From JBCBST01 sp039819115 (GTDB taxonomy: Bacteria; Bacteroidota; Rhodothermia; Balneolales; Balneolaceae), in assembly GCA_039819115.1 (NCBI GenBank), contig JBCBST010000043.1:1-22929 (forward strand): a stretch of DNA of 22,929 nt. The letters run 5' to 3'. The translations under genes were made by a program, and so were the position numbers. Below the pieces are notes generated by a model that was not told where the DNA came from, ran no database searches, and saw only the letters and a list, made by a program, of their open reading frames with translations. Positions 1 to 7,404 of the stretch are shown here, one piece after another. Position 1 is the first letter of the stretch, and every line of letters starts with the position of its first letter.

Positions 1-26
1 TTCTAGTACCTTATATACGACTCTAC

Positions 27-824
27 ATGCGCACGTCCATTCTCAACATCCTTTGCTTTCTTATCTCCCTGGTTATCCTGGTGTGGGGGATTTTGCTCGT
101 TGTAGGGTACACCGATTACAGCCTGGTTCCGGAAGCCTATGATTTTCTCAGCCTTCCCAGTCTTGCTATCGTGTTTGGAGGTATTCTGGCTTCCGTATTC
201 ATCAGCTACCCGTTCAGAAAGGTGCTTCAGGCCATCAAAGACAGCCTCAATCTGTTTGCACACAGTAATATTACAGAAGACGTGCTGGAAGGTGACATTG
301 AGCGGGTTCTGGACTGGCACAAGCAGATACGTGACGACCGTTTAGGTGCTATATCCATGTTATCCGACCAATACCAGAATCAATTTGAGGGCTACTTGTT
401 TTCCGTTCTGGATACCAACTACACCTCCGAAGAACTGAGAGATCTGGGTGAAATCAATATTTCAGAAAATTATTCCCGCCAGGTGCAAATCAATCAAATC
501 ATTACCAGTATGGGTAAAACCTCTCCTGTTTTTGGGATGCTGGGCACTTTGTTTGGTTTGATTGTAATCCTGACCGGCTTCAATGAAGTCGAATCGCTGC
601 TTACAGGCCTTGGTACAGCCCTGATGACCACGCTGTATGGTATTATGATAGGAAACTTCCTGTTTACACCAATGGCAAAGAAAATGAATAACGTTGCAGC
701 TATGCAGTACTTCCGCGAAAAGCTGATTCTGGAGGGGGTCATCCTCATCCAGGAAAATAAAACAGCTCTTCAGATTTACGATAAACTGCAGGCCCATATG
801 CACCGTAATCGCATGAAAATTTAA
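27..824 (+). CDS. MotA/TolQ/ExbB-type proton channel subunit (MotA-like)
   Basis: A 265-residue inner-membrane protein with MotA topology. Two N-terminal membrane segments (about residues 8-28 and 42-62) are followed by a cytoplasmic loop of roughly 100 residues and two more segments (about 168-188 and 197-215). The second segment has the MotA-like stretch SLAIVFGGILASVFISYP. The third and fourth carry the family signatures SPVFGMLGTLFGLI and GTALMTTLYGIMIGNFLF. Proteins of this family form proton-conducting stators with a MotB/ExbD/OmpA-like partner, and the next gene is such a partner 17 bp downstream on the same strand. No other flagellar gene is visible, so the pair may power something other than a flagellum; that is inference. 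The ATG start leaves only 26 bases upstream in the window, so promoter and operon start cannot be judged. Confidence 0.85.
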   Translation: MRTSILNILCFLISLVILVWGILLVVGYTDYSLVPEAYDFLSLPSLAIVFGGILASVFISYPFRKVLQAIKDSLNLFAHSNITEDVLEGDIERVLDWHKQIRDDRLGAISMLSDQYQNQFEGYLFSVLDTNYTSEELRDLGEINISENYSRQVQINQIITSMGKTSPVFGMLGTLFGLIVILTGFNEVESLLTGLGTALMTTLYGIMIGNFLFTPMAKKMNNVAAMQYFREKLILEGVILIQENKTALQIYDKLQAHMHRNRMKI

Positions 825-841
825 CCCCTCTTTATTTCAGG

Positions 842-2650
842 TTGAGTTTTGATCCTCTACATAGCAAGCAACGTTCCCTGTTTCCGGGGCAGGAAATAGA
901 GCCTGAAGATGACGACAGCTGGCAGGTAAGCTACCTGGATATCATCACCATCCTGCTGGCTTTTCTGATCATCCTGCTTTCTTATTCTACCCTGAAAAAG
1001 GAAGATGTATACTCGGTATCCCGTCTGTTTAACCCCTCAACCGAACAAGCTGAGTTCATTACCACTCCCATTGGCAATATTCAAACCGAACTGGAAGCAT
1101 TGCTTTATGAAGATATTGCATCGGGCCAGGTACAGATCGTACGTGATTTAAATGATTTACGTCTTCGGTTTAGCAGCGATGTGTTGTATAACTCAGGCAG
1201 TACGGATCTTTCCGGCGATTCAGAAGCATTATTGGAGCGGGTGTCGGATGCTCTGAGACAAGTGCGCTATAACGATTTCCTGATCGACATTGAAGGCCAC
1301 ACCGACGATGCTCCCATCTCTTCAGCTTCGTACCCTTCCAATTGGGAGCTATCCACAGCAAGAGCTTCCAATGTGGTTAAAAACTTTTTAGATGCCGGGT
1401 TCTCCAAGGAACGGCTTAAAGCATCCGGTTATGCCGACTCCCGCCCCCTCGTACCCAATCGTACCGATGAAGGATCTCCTATACAAGATAACCGTACTCA
1501 AAACCGAAGGGTTGATGTACGGTTATATTATACCACTCCTCAACCCGATTCATTGGTAGAGGAAGTACCCCCTCCTTCTTCGGCATTAGCTGAGCAGCTT
1601 AACGCTGTAGCCGAAGAATCAAATTCTGAGCCTCCAACTACTGGCGAAGAAACACTGCAAGCTCCGTTAAATGAAACCGTAACTACGGAATCGGTGGGAC
1701 CTAATCCTGATTCTGCTTTTTATGCTACCGTACCTTCTGAAAACGAATCAACGCAAGTAGCACCAACCGAACCTCCAGCTGCAGAAGTTGGTGCTGATAC
1801 ACCGCAATCTCCTTCTGCACCAACATCCGAACCCGATACTCCGGAACAGAAATCTGATGTTCCCGAAAAACCGGTAAAAAGCTCCTCAGCTTTTTCACGC
1901 TCATCCTGTTCGTACTACATACAAATAGGAAACTACGAAGCCTTGCAAAGCAGTATGGATGCGGCTGATAACGCCAGCCAGCAAACCGGGTACGATATGG
2001 AGATTACCTATAACAACCGGTTCTTTTCTGTACGCACTACAGCATGGCCAACCGTAAGCCAGGCTCTTACCGCTCAGCAAAATGTATCCGAAGTTATCCC
2101 AGGCTCGTTGGCTGAGGTACTATCCAATTGCGGGAATAGCAGCCGTTCATTTACACCAGCCCCTATACAATATCGCATTCAACTGGGATTTTTCAGAAAC
2201 AGAGCGAATGCCCAACGGTTTGTTGAGGACCTGAAAACGTCATACGGAATAAACGCGCAGATCAGTGAACAGTCTACCCAGGCGTACAGCGTGTTATCGG
2301 AGACCTACCGCTCCCGGAGTACAGCACTCGAGCGTTTGCAATATGCACGTAACCAGCGGGTTTCCAGTAATGTCTTTCTCAGGTACGACGATACCAGCAT
2401 CACAACCTACCGGTTTACGTCCCGAGTTCTCGTTGCCTTGGTACCAACACGATCTGAAGCCAATGAACTGGCAGAAACCATTACCCGCCAAACCCGCGTG
2501 AAGGTTAGCGTTCAGCAGTTTGAAGAAGGATCCTACGGTGTGTTGACCGAATCGGTCACCAATTGGGGCGAAACCCTGTCCCGCTACAATGAAATCACCA
2601 ATCGCGGACTTAACCTGTCTGAAATCAGCTTCCTGCTGAGTTACGAGTAA
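842..2650 (+). CDS. MotB-like OmpA-domain protein with three C-terminal SPOR-like repeats
   Basis: A 602-residue partner of the upstream MotA-like gene. The start is TTG; no in-frame ATG precedes the membrane segment. One N-terminal membrane helix (about 31-48) contains Asp33 in the YLDIITILLAF stretch, the position of the MotB proton-binding aspartate. An OmpA/MotB peptidoglycan-binding domain covers about 95-230, with the motif IEGHTDD at 150-156 and the NRTQNRRVDV stretch at 217-226. A Pro/Glu/Thr/Ser-rich linker of about 120 residues follows. The C-terminus has two clear SPOR-like units, starting at YYIQIGNY (358) and YRIQLGFF (444), and a weaker third at 527-598. MotB proteins are usually about 250-330 residues, so the SPOR extension is unusual. 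SPOR domains bind glycan strands stripped of stem peptides, so this protein may contact the wall twice. The MotB and OmpA parts are confident; the third SPOR unit is less sure. Confidence 0.85.
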   Translation: MSFDPLHSKQRSLFPGQEIEPEDDDSWQVSYLDIITILLAFLIILLSYSTLKKEDVYSVSRLFNPSTEQAEFITTPIGNIQTELEALLYEDIASGQVQIVRDLNDLRLRFSSDVLYNSGSTDLSGDSEALLERVSDALRQVRYNDFLIDIEGHTDDAPISSASYPSNWELSTARASNVVKNFLDAGFSKERLKASGYADSRPLVPNRTDEGSPIQDNRTQNRRVDVRLYYTTPQPDSLVEEVPPPSSALAEQLNAVAEESNSEPPTTGEETLQAPLNETVTTESVGPNPDSAFYATVPSENESTQVAPTEPPAAEVGADTPQSPSAPTSEPDTPEQKSDVPEKPVKSSSAFSRSSCSYYIQIGNYEALQSSMDAADNASQQTGYDMEITYNNRFFSVRTTAWPTVSQALTAQQNVSEVIPGSLAEVLSNCGNSSRSFTPAPIQYRIQLGFFRNRANAQRFVEDLKTSYGINAQISEQSTQAYSVLSETYRSRSTALERLQYARNQRVSSNVFLRYDDTSITTYRFTSRVLVALVPTRSEANELAETITRQTRVKVSVQQFEEGSYGVLTESVTNWGETLSRYNEITNRGLNLSEISFLLSYE

Positions 2651-2733
2651 TTCTGCCACAAAGAGGGCACCAAACCACATAGCGCCGTACGCCCCTACTG
2701 AGGTATGCTACCAAAACTGGAAATTCTATAAAA

Positions 2734-2784
2734 GCTGTCATCTTGAGTGAATCCGCCGGCTGGCGGATGAATCGAAAGATATCA
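2734..2784 (+). repeat. GTCATC palindromic repeat, copy A
   Basis: This copy begins GCTGTCATC, has a central hairpin (arms tccgcc 2752-2757 and ggcgga 2762-2767, 4-base loop), and ends GAATCGAAAGATATCAA. The same skeleton, read on the other strand and carrying extra palindromes, is found at 3083-3177. Confidence 0.6.
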
Positions 2785-2814
2785 AATACTGAACTAGCTG
2801 GTAATATTTCATTT

Positions 2815-2849
2815 CCTCTCGTCACGTAGCTCTGCTACGTGACGAGGGG
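2815..2849. repeat. Long near-perfect hairpin
   Basis: The arms 2815-2830 and 2834-2849 pair over 16 bp with one G-T pair and a 3-base TCT loop. The core is tcgtcacgtagc (2819-2830) against gctacgtgacga (2834-2845). There is no T-run on either side, so it is not a standard intrinsic terminator. It lies 165 bp past the end of the MotB-like gene. Confidence 0.75.
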
Positions 2850-2902
2850 ACTACGGTTCTTACCATAGGGACGTATCCTCTTCCAAATAACATCCCAACC
2901 TT

Positions 2903-3040
2903 GTCATCCTGTCCGTCAGCTGACGGATCAGGATCTTTAGTCATCGCTCCTAAATCTAGCGCAAGCGTCCGCTTGTGCTTTCTCAAATCATGAATAGTTA
3001 GTGATAAAACTGGCACAAGCGGACGCTCGCGCCAGTCAAG
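2903..3040 (+). repeat. GTCATCCTG repeat, copy C1, with 64-bp hairpin segment
   Basis: This copy starts GTCATCCTG, has a perfect 16-bp palindrome (tccgtcagctgacgga, 2912-2927), then TCAGGATCTTTAGTCATCGC and TCTAGCGCAAGCG. The extra segment at about 2968-3031 lets 2959-2979 pair with 3012-3032. The copy closes with GCCAGTCAAG. The same sequence without the extra segment is at 4914-4990, on the other side of the BspA-like gene and in the same orientation. Confidence 0.8.
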
Positions 3041-3082
3041 GGACGGAGAAGAGTATCAAATGGCTCATCAGCGAGTAGTTCC

Positions 3083-3177
3083 CTTCTTGATATCCCTGCC
3101 TACCGGCAGGCAGGCTTCGATTCGTCCGCCACATCGCGGACTCTCTCAGGCCTGCCTCCCTTAGGGAGGATGACAGC
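3083..3177 (-). repeat. GTCATC palindromic repeat, copy B, with two extra palindromes
   Basis: Read on the minus strand it starts GCTGTCATCC and follows the skeleton of copy A: TGAG, a tccgc/gcgga hairpin, GAATCGAA, GATATCAA. Two additional palindromic modules interrupt that skeleton: one containing cctccc-tta-gggagg (3155-3169) and one with cctgcc/ggcagg arms (about 3096-3114). Confidence 0.55.
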
Positions 3178-3213
3178 AAAAACAAAAAGTAACCAGATAT
3201 AAGGAAGTCTAAT

Positions 3214-4812
3214 CTACCTCATCAACGTCATCCTGATGGATTGACGAGCAAGCAGGCCACTATTGAATGTAGCAGAGAGCACGGCCATGTAAACCCCGGT
3301 AGGAAGCCCGGAAGCTTCGAACGTTACTTCGTGACTACCCGCCGAATATCGCGCATCGGGAAACTCTGCTACGTGCTGCCCAAGCATGTTATATATCACT
3401 AACGCCACAGTAGCCGATTCGGGTAAATCAAAAGGTATTATGGTAGTGGGATTAAAGGGGTTTGGATAATTCTGAGCTAATGCAAACACAGAAGGTAAGT
3501 GCTGTTGCTCTTCCTCAACAGAAGTGACGCCCGGGCATGTTCCCCATATGGGTTTACCGGATTCCTGGAGAGGGCTGGACAACGCAAATTCCGTTGGCTC
3601 TCTTCTTATGTTGGTCACACACCAACGGGATAAATCCTGGTCAAAAGAACCCGCTGAGTTAAACATAAACGTCATATCGGTAACCGAGCCAACATCCCAA
3701 GCACTTATATCCTGGTTAAACGATGCTGCACGGGCAAAAAGCGCATGCATATTTGTTACCGAACCCACATTCCATCGACTGATATCCTGATTAAATAATG
3801 GGGCATTCGCAAACATAGCCGCCATATCCTTCAACGAGCTTAGCTGCCAGTTTCCTATATCTCCGTTAAAGGAAGCCGCACCTAAAAACATACCTCTCGT
3901 TGTCGTCACGGAAGATACGTTCCAATTACTCATATCCTGATTGTATGATTCAGCATCGGAAAACATCCTTTCCATATCGGTAACGGAACCCACATTCCAC
4001 GTATCCAGTGGGCTGTTGAACGATTCCGCCTCCGAAAACATGGCCCTCATCGTAGTTACAGAGTCTACATCCCAGTCACTAATATTTTGATTAAAAGCTG
4101 ATGCCTGCCAGAACATAAGTCTCATATCCTTCACGGAACCTACAGACCAACCCCCGATGTCCTGGTTAAAACGCGTTGCCTGCTCAAACATCGAACTCAT
4201 ATCCGTTACTGAGGTTAGCTCCCAACCGCCAATAGGCTGATTAAACTGTACAACCCCTCTGAACATCCCACTCACGTTAACAACTGAACGCATTTCCCAA
4301 TTACCGATATTCTGGTTAAAGCTCACAGCTCCATCAAACATTTCGCTCATGTCGGTTACTGATGTCACTTCCCAACTCCCAATATCCTGATTAAACCGTT
4401 CCGCTTCTTTGAACATACCACTCATGTCCGTTACCGAACTCACGTCCCATATACTTATATCCTGGTTAAAGCTTGCGGCCCGGTTAAACATGGAATGCGT
4501 ACTTGTCACGTTACTCATATCCCACGATTCAATATTCTGATTAAACAGGGGCTTATTAAAAAAAACGGCATCCATATACGTGATCAGGCTGGTACAGACG
4601 GTGGTAAGATCGCCTTCACTACGTAAACGGTCTATGAGCATATCATAATCTATTGCGGTGTAAACAACCCCGTTAACTTCTCCGGTACTACCGGGACTGG
4701 CTTCATCACACATTATCGTGATTCCATTTCCCGCCAGCTGAAACAGTTCCTGACCTGCTGCATGGCCAGGTATAATCATCAACACGCAAAGAATACGTAG
4801 TAAACCCTTCAC
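3214..4812 (-). CDS. BspA-like DUF285 repeat surface protein with type IX sorting-like C-terminus
   Basis: A 532-residue secreted protein with a signal peptide at about 1-21 (GTG start, leader ending PGHAAGQ). Twelve full 25-residue repeats and one partial unit fill about residues 90-410. They follow the pattern xFNQDIxxWxVxSVTDMxxMFxxAx, the DUF285/BspA-type leucine-rich unit found in surface adhesin-like proteins. The last about 90 residues start with a YPNPFNPTT motif and match the T9SS type A/FlgD-like sorting module, which directs export through the type IX system and attachment to the surface. The repeats are 75 bp each, so copy number could change by slippage or recombination. The gene stands alone on its strand, flanked at both sides by related intergenic repeats. 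Adhesion or interaction with other cells is a family-based guess; no partner is visible. Confidence 0.85.
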   Translation of the reverse strand: MKGLLRILCVLMIIPGHAAGQELFQLAGNGITIMCDEASPGSTGEVNGVVYTAIDYDMLIDRLRSEGDLTTVCTSLITYMDAVFFNKPLFNQNIESWDMSNVTSTHSMFNRAASFNQDISIWDVSSVTDMSGMFKEAERFNQDIGSWEVTSVTDMSEMFDGAVSFNQNIGNWEMRSVVNVSGMFRGVVQFNQPIGGWELTSVTDMSSMFEQATRFNQDIGGWSVGSVKDMRLMFWQASAFNQNISDWDVDSVTTMRAMFSEAESFNSPLDTWNVGSVTDMERMFSDAESYNQDMSNWNVSSVTTTRGMFLGAASFNGDIGNWQLSSLKDMAAMFANAPLFNQDISRWNVGSVTNMHALFARAASFNQDISAWDVGSVTDMTFMFNSAGSFDQDLSRWCVTNIRREPTEFALSSPLQESGKPIWGTCPGVTSVEEEQQHLPSVFALAQNYPNPFNPTTIIPFDLPESATVALVIYNMLGQHVAEFPDARYSAGSHEVTFEASGLPTGVYMAVLSATFNSGLLARQSIRMTLMR

Positions 4813-4913
4813 CTTTTCACTTTTTGATTATGGACAGGTAATAATAACCACATAACTTTATATCGATGTTTAAATTTTGTTCCGTTTCGTATAGCCGTAT
4901 CGCAAAACTGGCT

Positions 4914-4990
4914 GTCATCCCTGTCCGTCAGCTGACGGATCAGGATCTTTAGTCATCGCTTCTAAATCTAGCGCAAGCGCCAGTCAAAGG
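4914..4990 (+). repeat. GTCATCC repeat, copy C2 (short form)
   Basis: This copy matches C1 (2903-3040) nearly base for base, including the perfect palindrome (4924-4939), the AGGATCTTTAGTCATCGC stretch and TCTAGCGCAAGCG. It then runs directly into CCAGTCAA, without the 64-bp hairpin segment present in C1. It has the same orientation as C1. Confidence 0.8.
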
Positions 4991-5026
4991 GAATCGCTAT
5001 ACGCCCTACCTCCTTAGCTGAGGTAC

Positions 5027-5056
5027 AAAAAACCCTCCCCCGTCTCCGGGAAAGGG
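5027..5056 (-). terminator. Rho-independent terminator of the pdh genes
   Basis: Read on the minus strand, a 10-bp stem (two G-T pairs) with a GAGA tetraloop spans 5056 to 5033 and is followed by six T's (5032-5027). It lies 43 bp beyond the pdhC stop codon, at the expected end of the pdhA-pdhB-pdhC transcript. Confidence 0.85.
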
Positions 5057-5098
5057 CGCTGTCAACCGAAAGGTTGGGTTTAAAAAGCAGGATGTGTC

Positions 5099-6364
5099 CT
5101 ACAGCAGCATCTCCAACGGATTCTGCATCAGGCTTCGGAAGGTCTGGAGGAAAGCCGCAGCTTTAGCTCCGTCTACTACCCGGTGATCGCTGGAAAGGGT
5201 TACTTTCATACGTTTACCAGGCACTACCGCTCCATCCTCAACCACTGGTACATCACGAATGGCACCTACCGCCATAATACATGCATTTGGTGGGTTGATG
5301 ATCGCTGTAAACTCTTCGATACCGAACATACCGAGGTTACTTATGGTGAAGGTACTGCCTTCCATTTGCTCGGGTTGCAGTTTTCGGTCTCTGGATAACC
5401 CGGCAAGCTCACGGGTCTCGGCAGAGATTTCAGCCAGTCCTTTTTTGTCGGCATGGTTGATAACCGGAGTCATTAATCCCTCGTCGATCGCTACTGCGAA
5501 TGCCACATTCACATCTCCGTGCTGAGCAATGGTATCCCCATGCCATGAGCTGTTAATCGCCTGATGACGCGTTAATGCGATGGCAGCAGCTTTAACCACA
5601 ATATCATTGAAACTGATTTTGATATCGGGGTTAGCCGCATTCAAGGCCGACCGGGCGGCCATCGCCGCTTTCATGTCAATATCAATCGTCTCGTAAAAAT
5701 GCGGACTGGTAAACTTGCTTTCCGAGAGGCGACGTGCAATCACTTTTCGCATCTGGGAAACTTTGATCTCTTTACTTTCAAGGCTTTCAAATACCCGTGG
5801 TGTAAATGCAGGAGCCGCAGGTTGTTCAGCAGCAGGAGCTGAAGCCGGTGTTGCCGGAGCTCCCTCCACGTCTTTCTTCACAATGCGGCCTTCCGGACCT
5901 GAACCTTGAACACCGGCCAGGTTGATGCCATTTTCCTGGGCAATCTTTTTAGCCAGAGGTGAAGCCTTTATACGTCCATCGGATTCAGCAACCGGTTCTT
6001 CCGCGACCGCAGGAGCAGCAGCTTCTTCCGCTTTTGCTTCCTCAGCCGGTGCTTCCGCAGCGTCCTCTGCCTTAGGTTCAGATGAACCAGAACCGGCACC
6101 ATCCAATAAACCGGAAATATCTTCGCCTTCTTCCCCAATAATGGCAATTAAGCCACCCAGAGGCACCGCGTCGCCCTCCTGGGGGATGATTTTAAGGATT
6201 GTACCGCCATCAAAAACCTCCACATCCATGGTGGCTTTATCCGTTTCTACCTCCGCAATAATATCACCAGCTGATACGGTATCGCCTTCCTGTACATTCC
6301 ATTTGGCGATGACACCTTCCTCCATGGTGTCGCTCAGTTTGGGCATTTCAATTTTTTCTGCCAT
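5099..6364 (-). CDS. pdhC: Pyruvate dehydrogenase E2, dihydrolipoamide acetyltransferase
   Basis: A 421-residue E2 that transfers the acetyl group from the E1-bound intermediate through a swinging lipoyl arm to CoA. One lipoyl domain covers about 1-80 with the lipoylated Lys43 in ETDKATM. An Ala/Glu/Pro-rich linker (about 95-130) leads to the E3/E1-binding domain (about 131-168, RIKASPLAKKIA...GPEGRIVKKDV), and then to a second flexible linker. The catalytic domain carries the active-site motif SDHRVVDGA (His394, Asp398). It starts 24 bp after pdhB on the same strand, and a terminator follows. E3 (lipoamide dehydrogenase) is not in the window. The substrate is taken as pyruvate because of the neighbouring E1 subunits; a branched-chain specificity is less likely but not excluded. 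Confidence 0.93.
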   Translation of the reverse strand: MAEKIEMPKLSDTMEEGVIAKWNVQEGDTVSAGDIIAEVETDKATMDVEVFDGGTILKIIPQEGDAVPLGGLIAIIGEEGEDISGLLDGAGSGSSEPKAEDAAEAPAEEAKAEEAAAPAVAEEPVAESDGRIKASPLAKKIAQENGINLAGVQGSGPEGRIVKKDVEGAPATPASAPAAEQPAAPAFTPRVFESLESKEIKVSQMRKVIARRLSESKFTSPHFYETIDIDMKAAMAARSALNAANPDIKISFNDIVVKAAAIALTRHQAINSSWHGDTIAQHGDVNVAFAVAIDEGLMTPVINHADKKGLAEISAETRELAGLSRDRKLQPEQMEGSTFTISNLGMFGIEEFTAIINPPNACIMAVGAIRDVPVVEDGAVVPGKRMKVTLSSDHRVVDGAKAAAFLQTFRSLMQNPLEMLL

Positions 6365-6388
6365 AATTCGAATACTTCGGGATTAGAG

Positions 6389-7372
6389 TTAGTTACGATA
6401 AGTTACCTGGTTCACGGCCTCAACAACCTGCTTGGCATCTGGCAGCCAGATATCGAAGAGATTTTTTGCAAATGGGGCATTTACATCCGGTAGACATACC
6501 CGTTGTACGGGAGCATCCAGATAATCAAACGCTTCGCGCTGAATCAAAAACCCTATTTCTGCGGCAAAACCGGCAAACGGATGGGCTTCATCCACAACCA
6601 CACAGCGCTTTGTTTTCTTGATGGATTCGATGATCAATGGAAGATCCAGTGGCTTAACGGTACGTGGATCAATAATCTCGCATTCCACCCCGTCTTTGGC
6701 TAATTGATTAGCAGCCTGTACAGCGATGTGATACATCTTTCCGTGAGCTACGATGGTCACATCCGTACCTTCGCGCTTCACCTTCCCTTTTCCGATCGGG
6801 ATAATGTAATCCTCTTCGTCAGATACTTCTCCTTTCAGTCCGTACATTTGCTCCGACTCCATGAAAAGAACCGGGTTTTCGTCACGGATAGCCGATTTCA
6901 TCAATCCTTTGGCATCACCGGGCTCTGAGACATATATCACCTTTAACCCTGGGAAATGCGCGTACATGGAATCGAACGCTACGGAGTGAGTTGCCCCTAA
7001 CTGTCCTGCTGAGGCGTTGGGCCCACGGAACACGATAGGACAGGAAATTTGTCCACCTGTCATGTACCGTACCTTAGAGGCGTGATTAATGATCTGATCT
7101 GCCGCTAATACGGCAAAGTTAAAGGTCATGAATTCAACGATAGGTCGAAGACCTCCCATTGCGGCTCCTACCCCGATCCCGGCAAAACCGAGTTCGGATA
7201 TCGGGGTGTCGATGACGCGCCGGAAACCGTATTTGTCTAATAAACCTTCGGTGACTTTGTATGCACCATTGTACTCGGCCACTTCTTCGCCCATGATGAA
7301 TACGCTCTCATCGCGATCCATTTCTTCATCAATTGCGGCCAGAATTGCTTCTCTGAATTGTAAAACTGCCAT
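6389..7372 (-). CDS. pdhB: Pyruvate dehydrogenase E1 component, beta subunit
   Basis: A 327-residue transketolase-like subunit of typical E1 beta length. Family landmarks are the N-terminal FREAILAAIDEEMDRDE and MGEEVAEYNGAYKVTEGL, then RVIDTPISELGFAGIGVGAA and GPNASAGQLGATHS, and the C-terminal domain with DPRTVKPLD and VVVDEAHPFAGFAAEI. Together with E1 alpha it binds thiamine diphosphate and decarboxylates pyruvate, passing the acetyl group to the E2 lipoyl arm. It lies 32 bp downstream of pdhA and 24 bp upstream of pdhC, so the three are almost certainly one transcript. Confidence 0.95.
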   Translation of the reverse strand: MAVLQFREAILAAIDEEMDRDESVFIMGEEVAEYNGAYKVTEGLLDKYGFRRVIDTPISELGFAGIGVGAAMGGLRPIVEFMTFNFAVLAADQIINHASKVRYMTGGQISCPIVFRGPNASAGQLGATHSVAFDSMYAHFPGLKVIYVSEPGDAKGLMKSAIRDENPVLFMESEQMYGLKGEVSDEEDYIIPIGKGKVKREGTDVTIVAHGKMYHIAVQAANQLAKDGVECEIIDPRTVKPLDLPLIIESIKKTKRCVVVDEAHPFAGFAAEIGFLIQREAFDYLDAPVQRVCLPDVNAPFAKNLFDIWLPDAKQVVEAVNQVTYRN

Positions 7373-7404
7373 ATGCTGTTTAAATAAAAACTGTTAGAAT
7401 TGGG

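Larger units (their letters stand above)
2651..3213. other. Gene-free intergenic region full of palindromic repeats
   Basis: This 563-bp stretch between the MotB-like gene and the BspA-like gene has no convincing CDS. It holds two divergent copies of a GTCATC-type repeat (2734-2784 plus, 3083-3177 minus), a longer GTCATCCTG copy with an embedded hairpin (2903-3040), and an almost perfect 16-bp-arm hairpin (2815-2849). Part of the sequence recurs in rearranged order at about 4898-5025, on the far side of the BspA-like gene. Confidence 0.7.

Noticed and set aside
27..2650. Calling the MotA/MotB-like pair a flagellar motor
   Set aside because: No other flagellar gene is in view and the MotB-like protein has SPOR domains, so a flagellar role cannot be supported.
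2651..3213. Short open frames in the first intergenic region
   Set aside because: They run through palindromic repeats and read differently in each copy; no domain or ribosome site supports them.
5922..6386. 154-codon plus-strand open frame inside the E2 gene
   Set aside because: It is antisense to the lipoyl and linker region; its Ala/Ser-rich product is a mirror of the linker's codon use.
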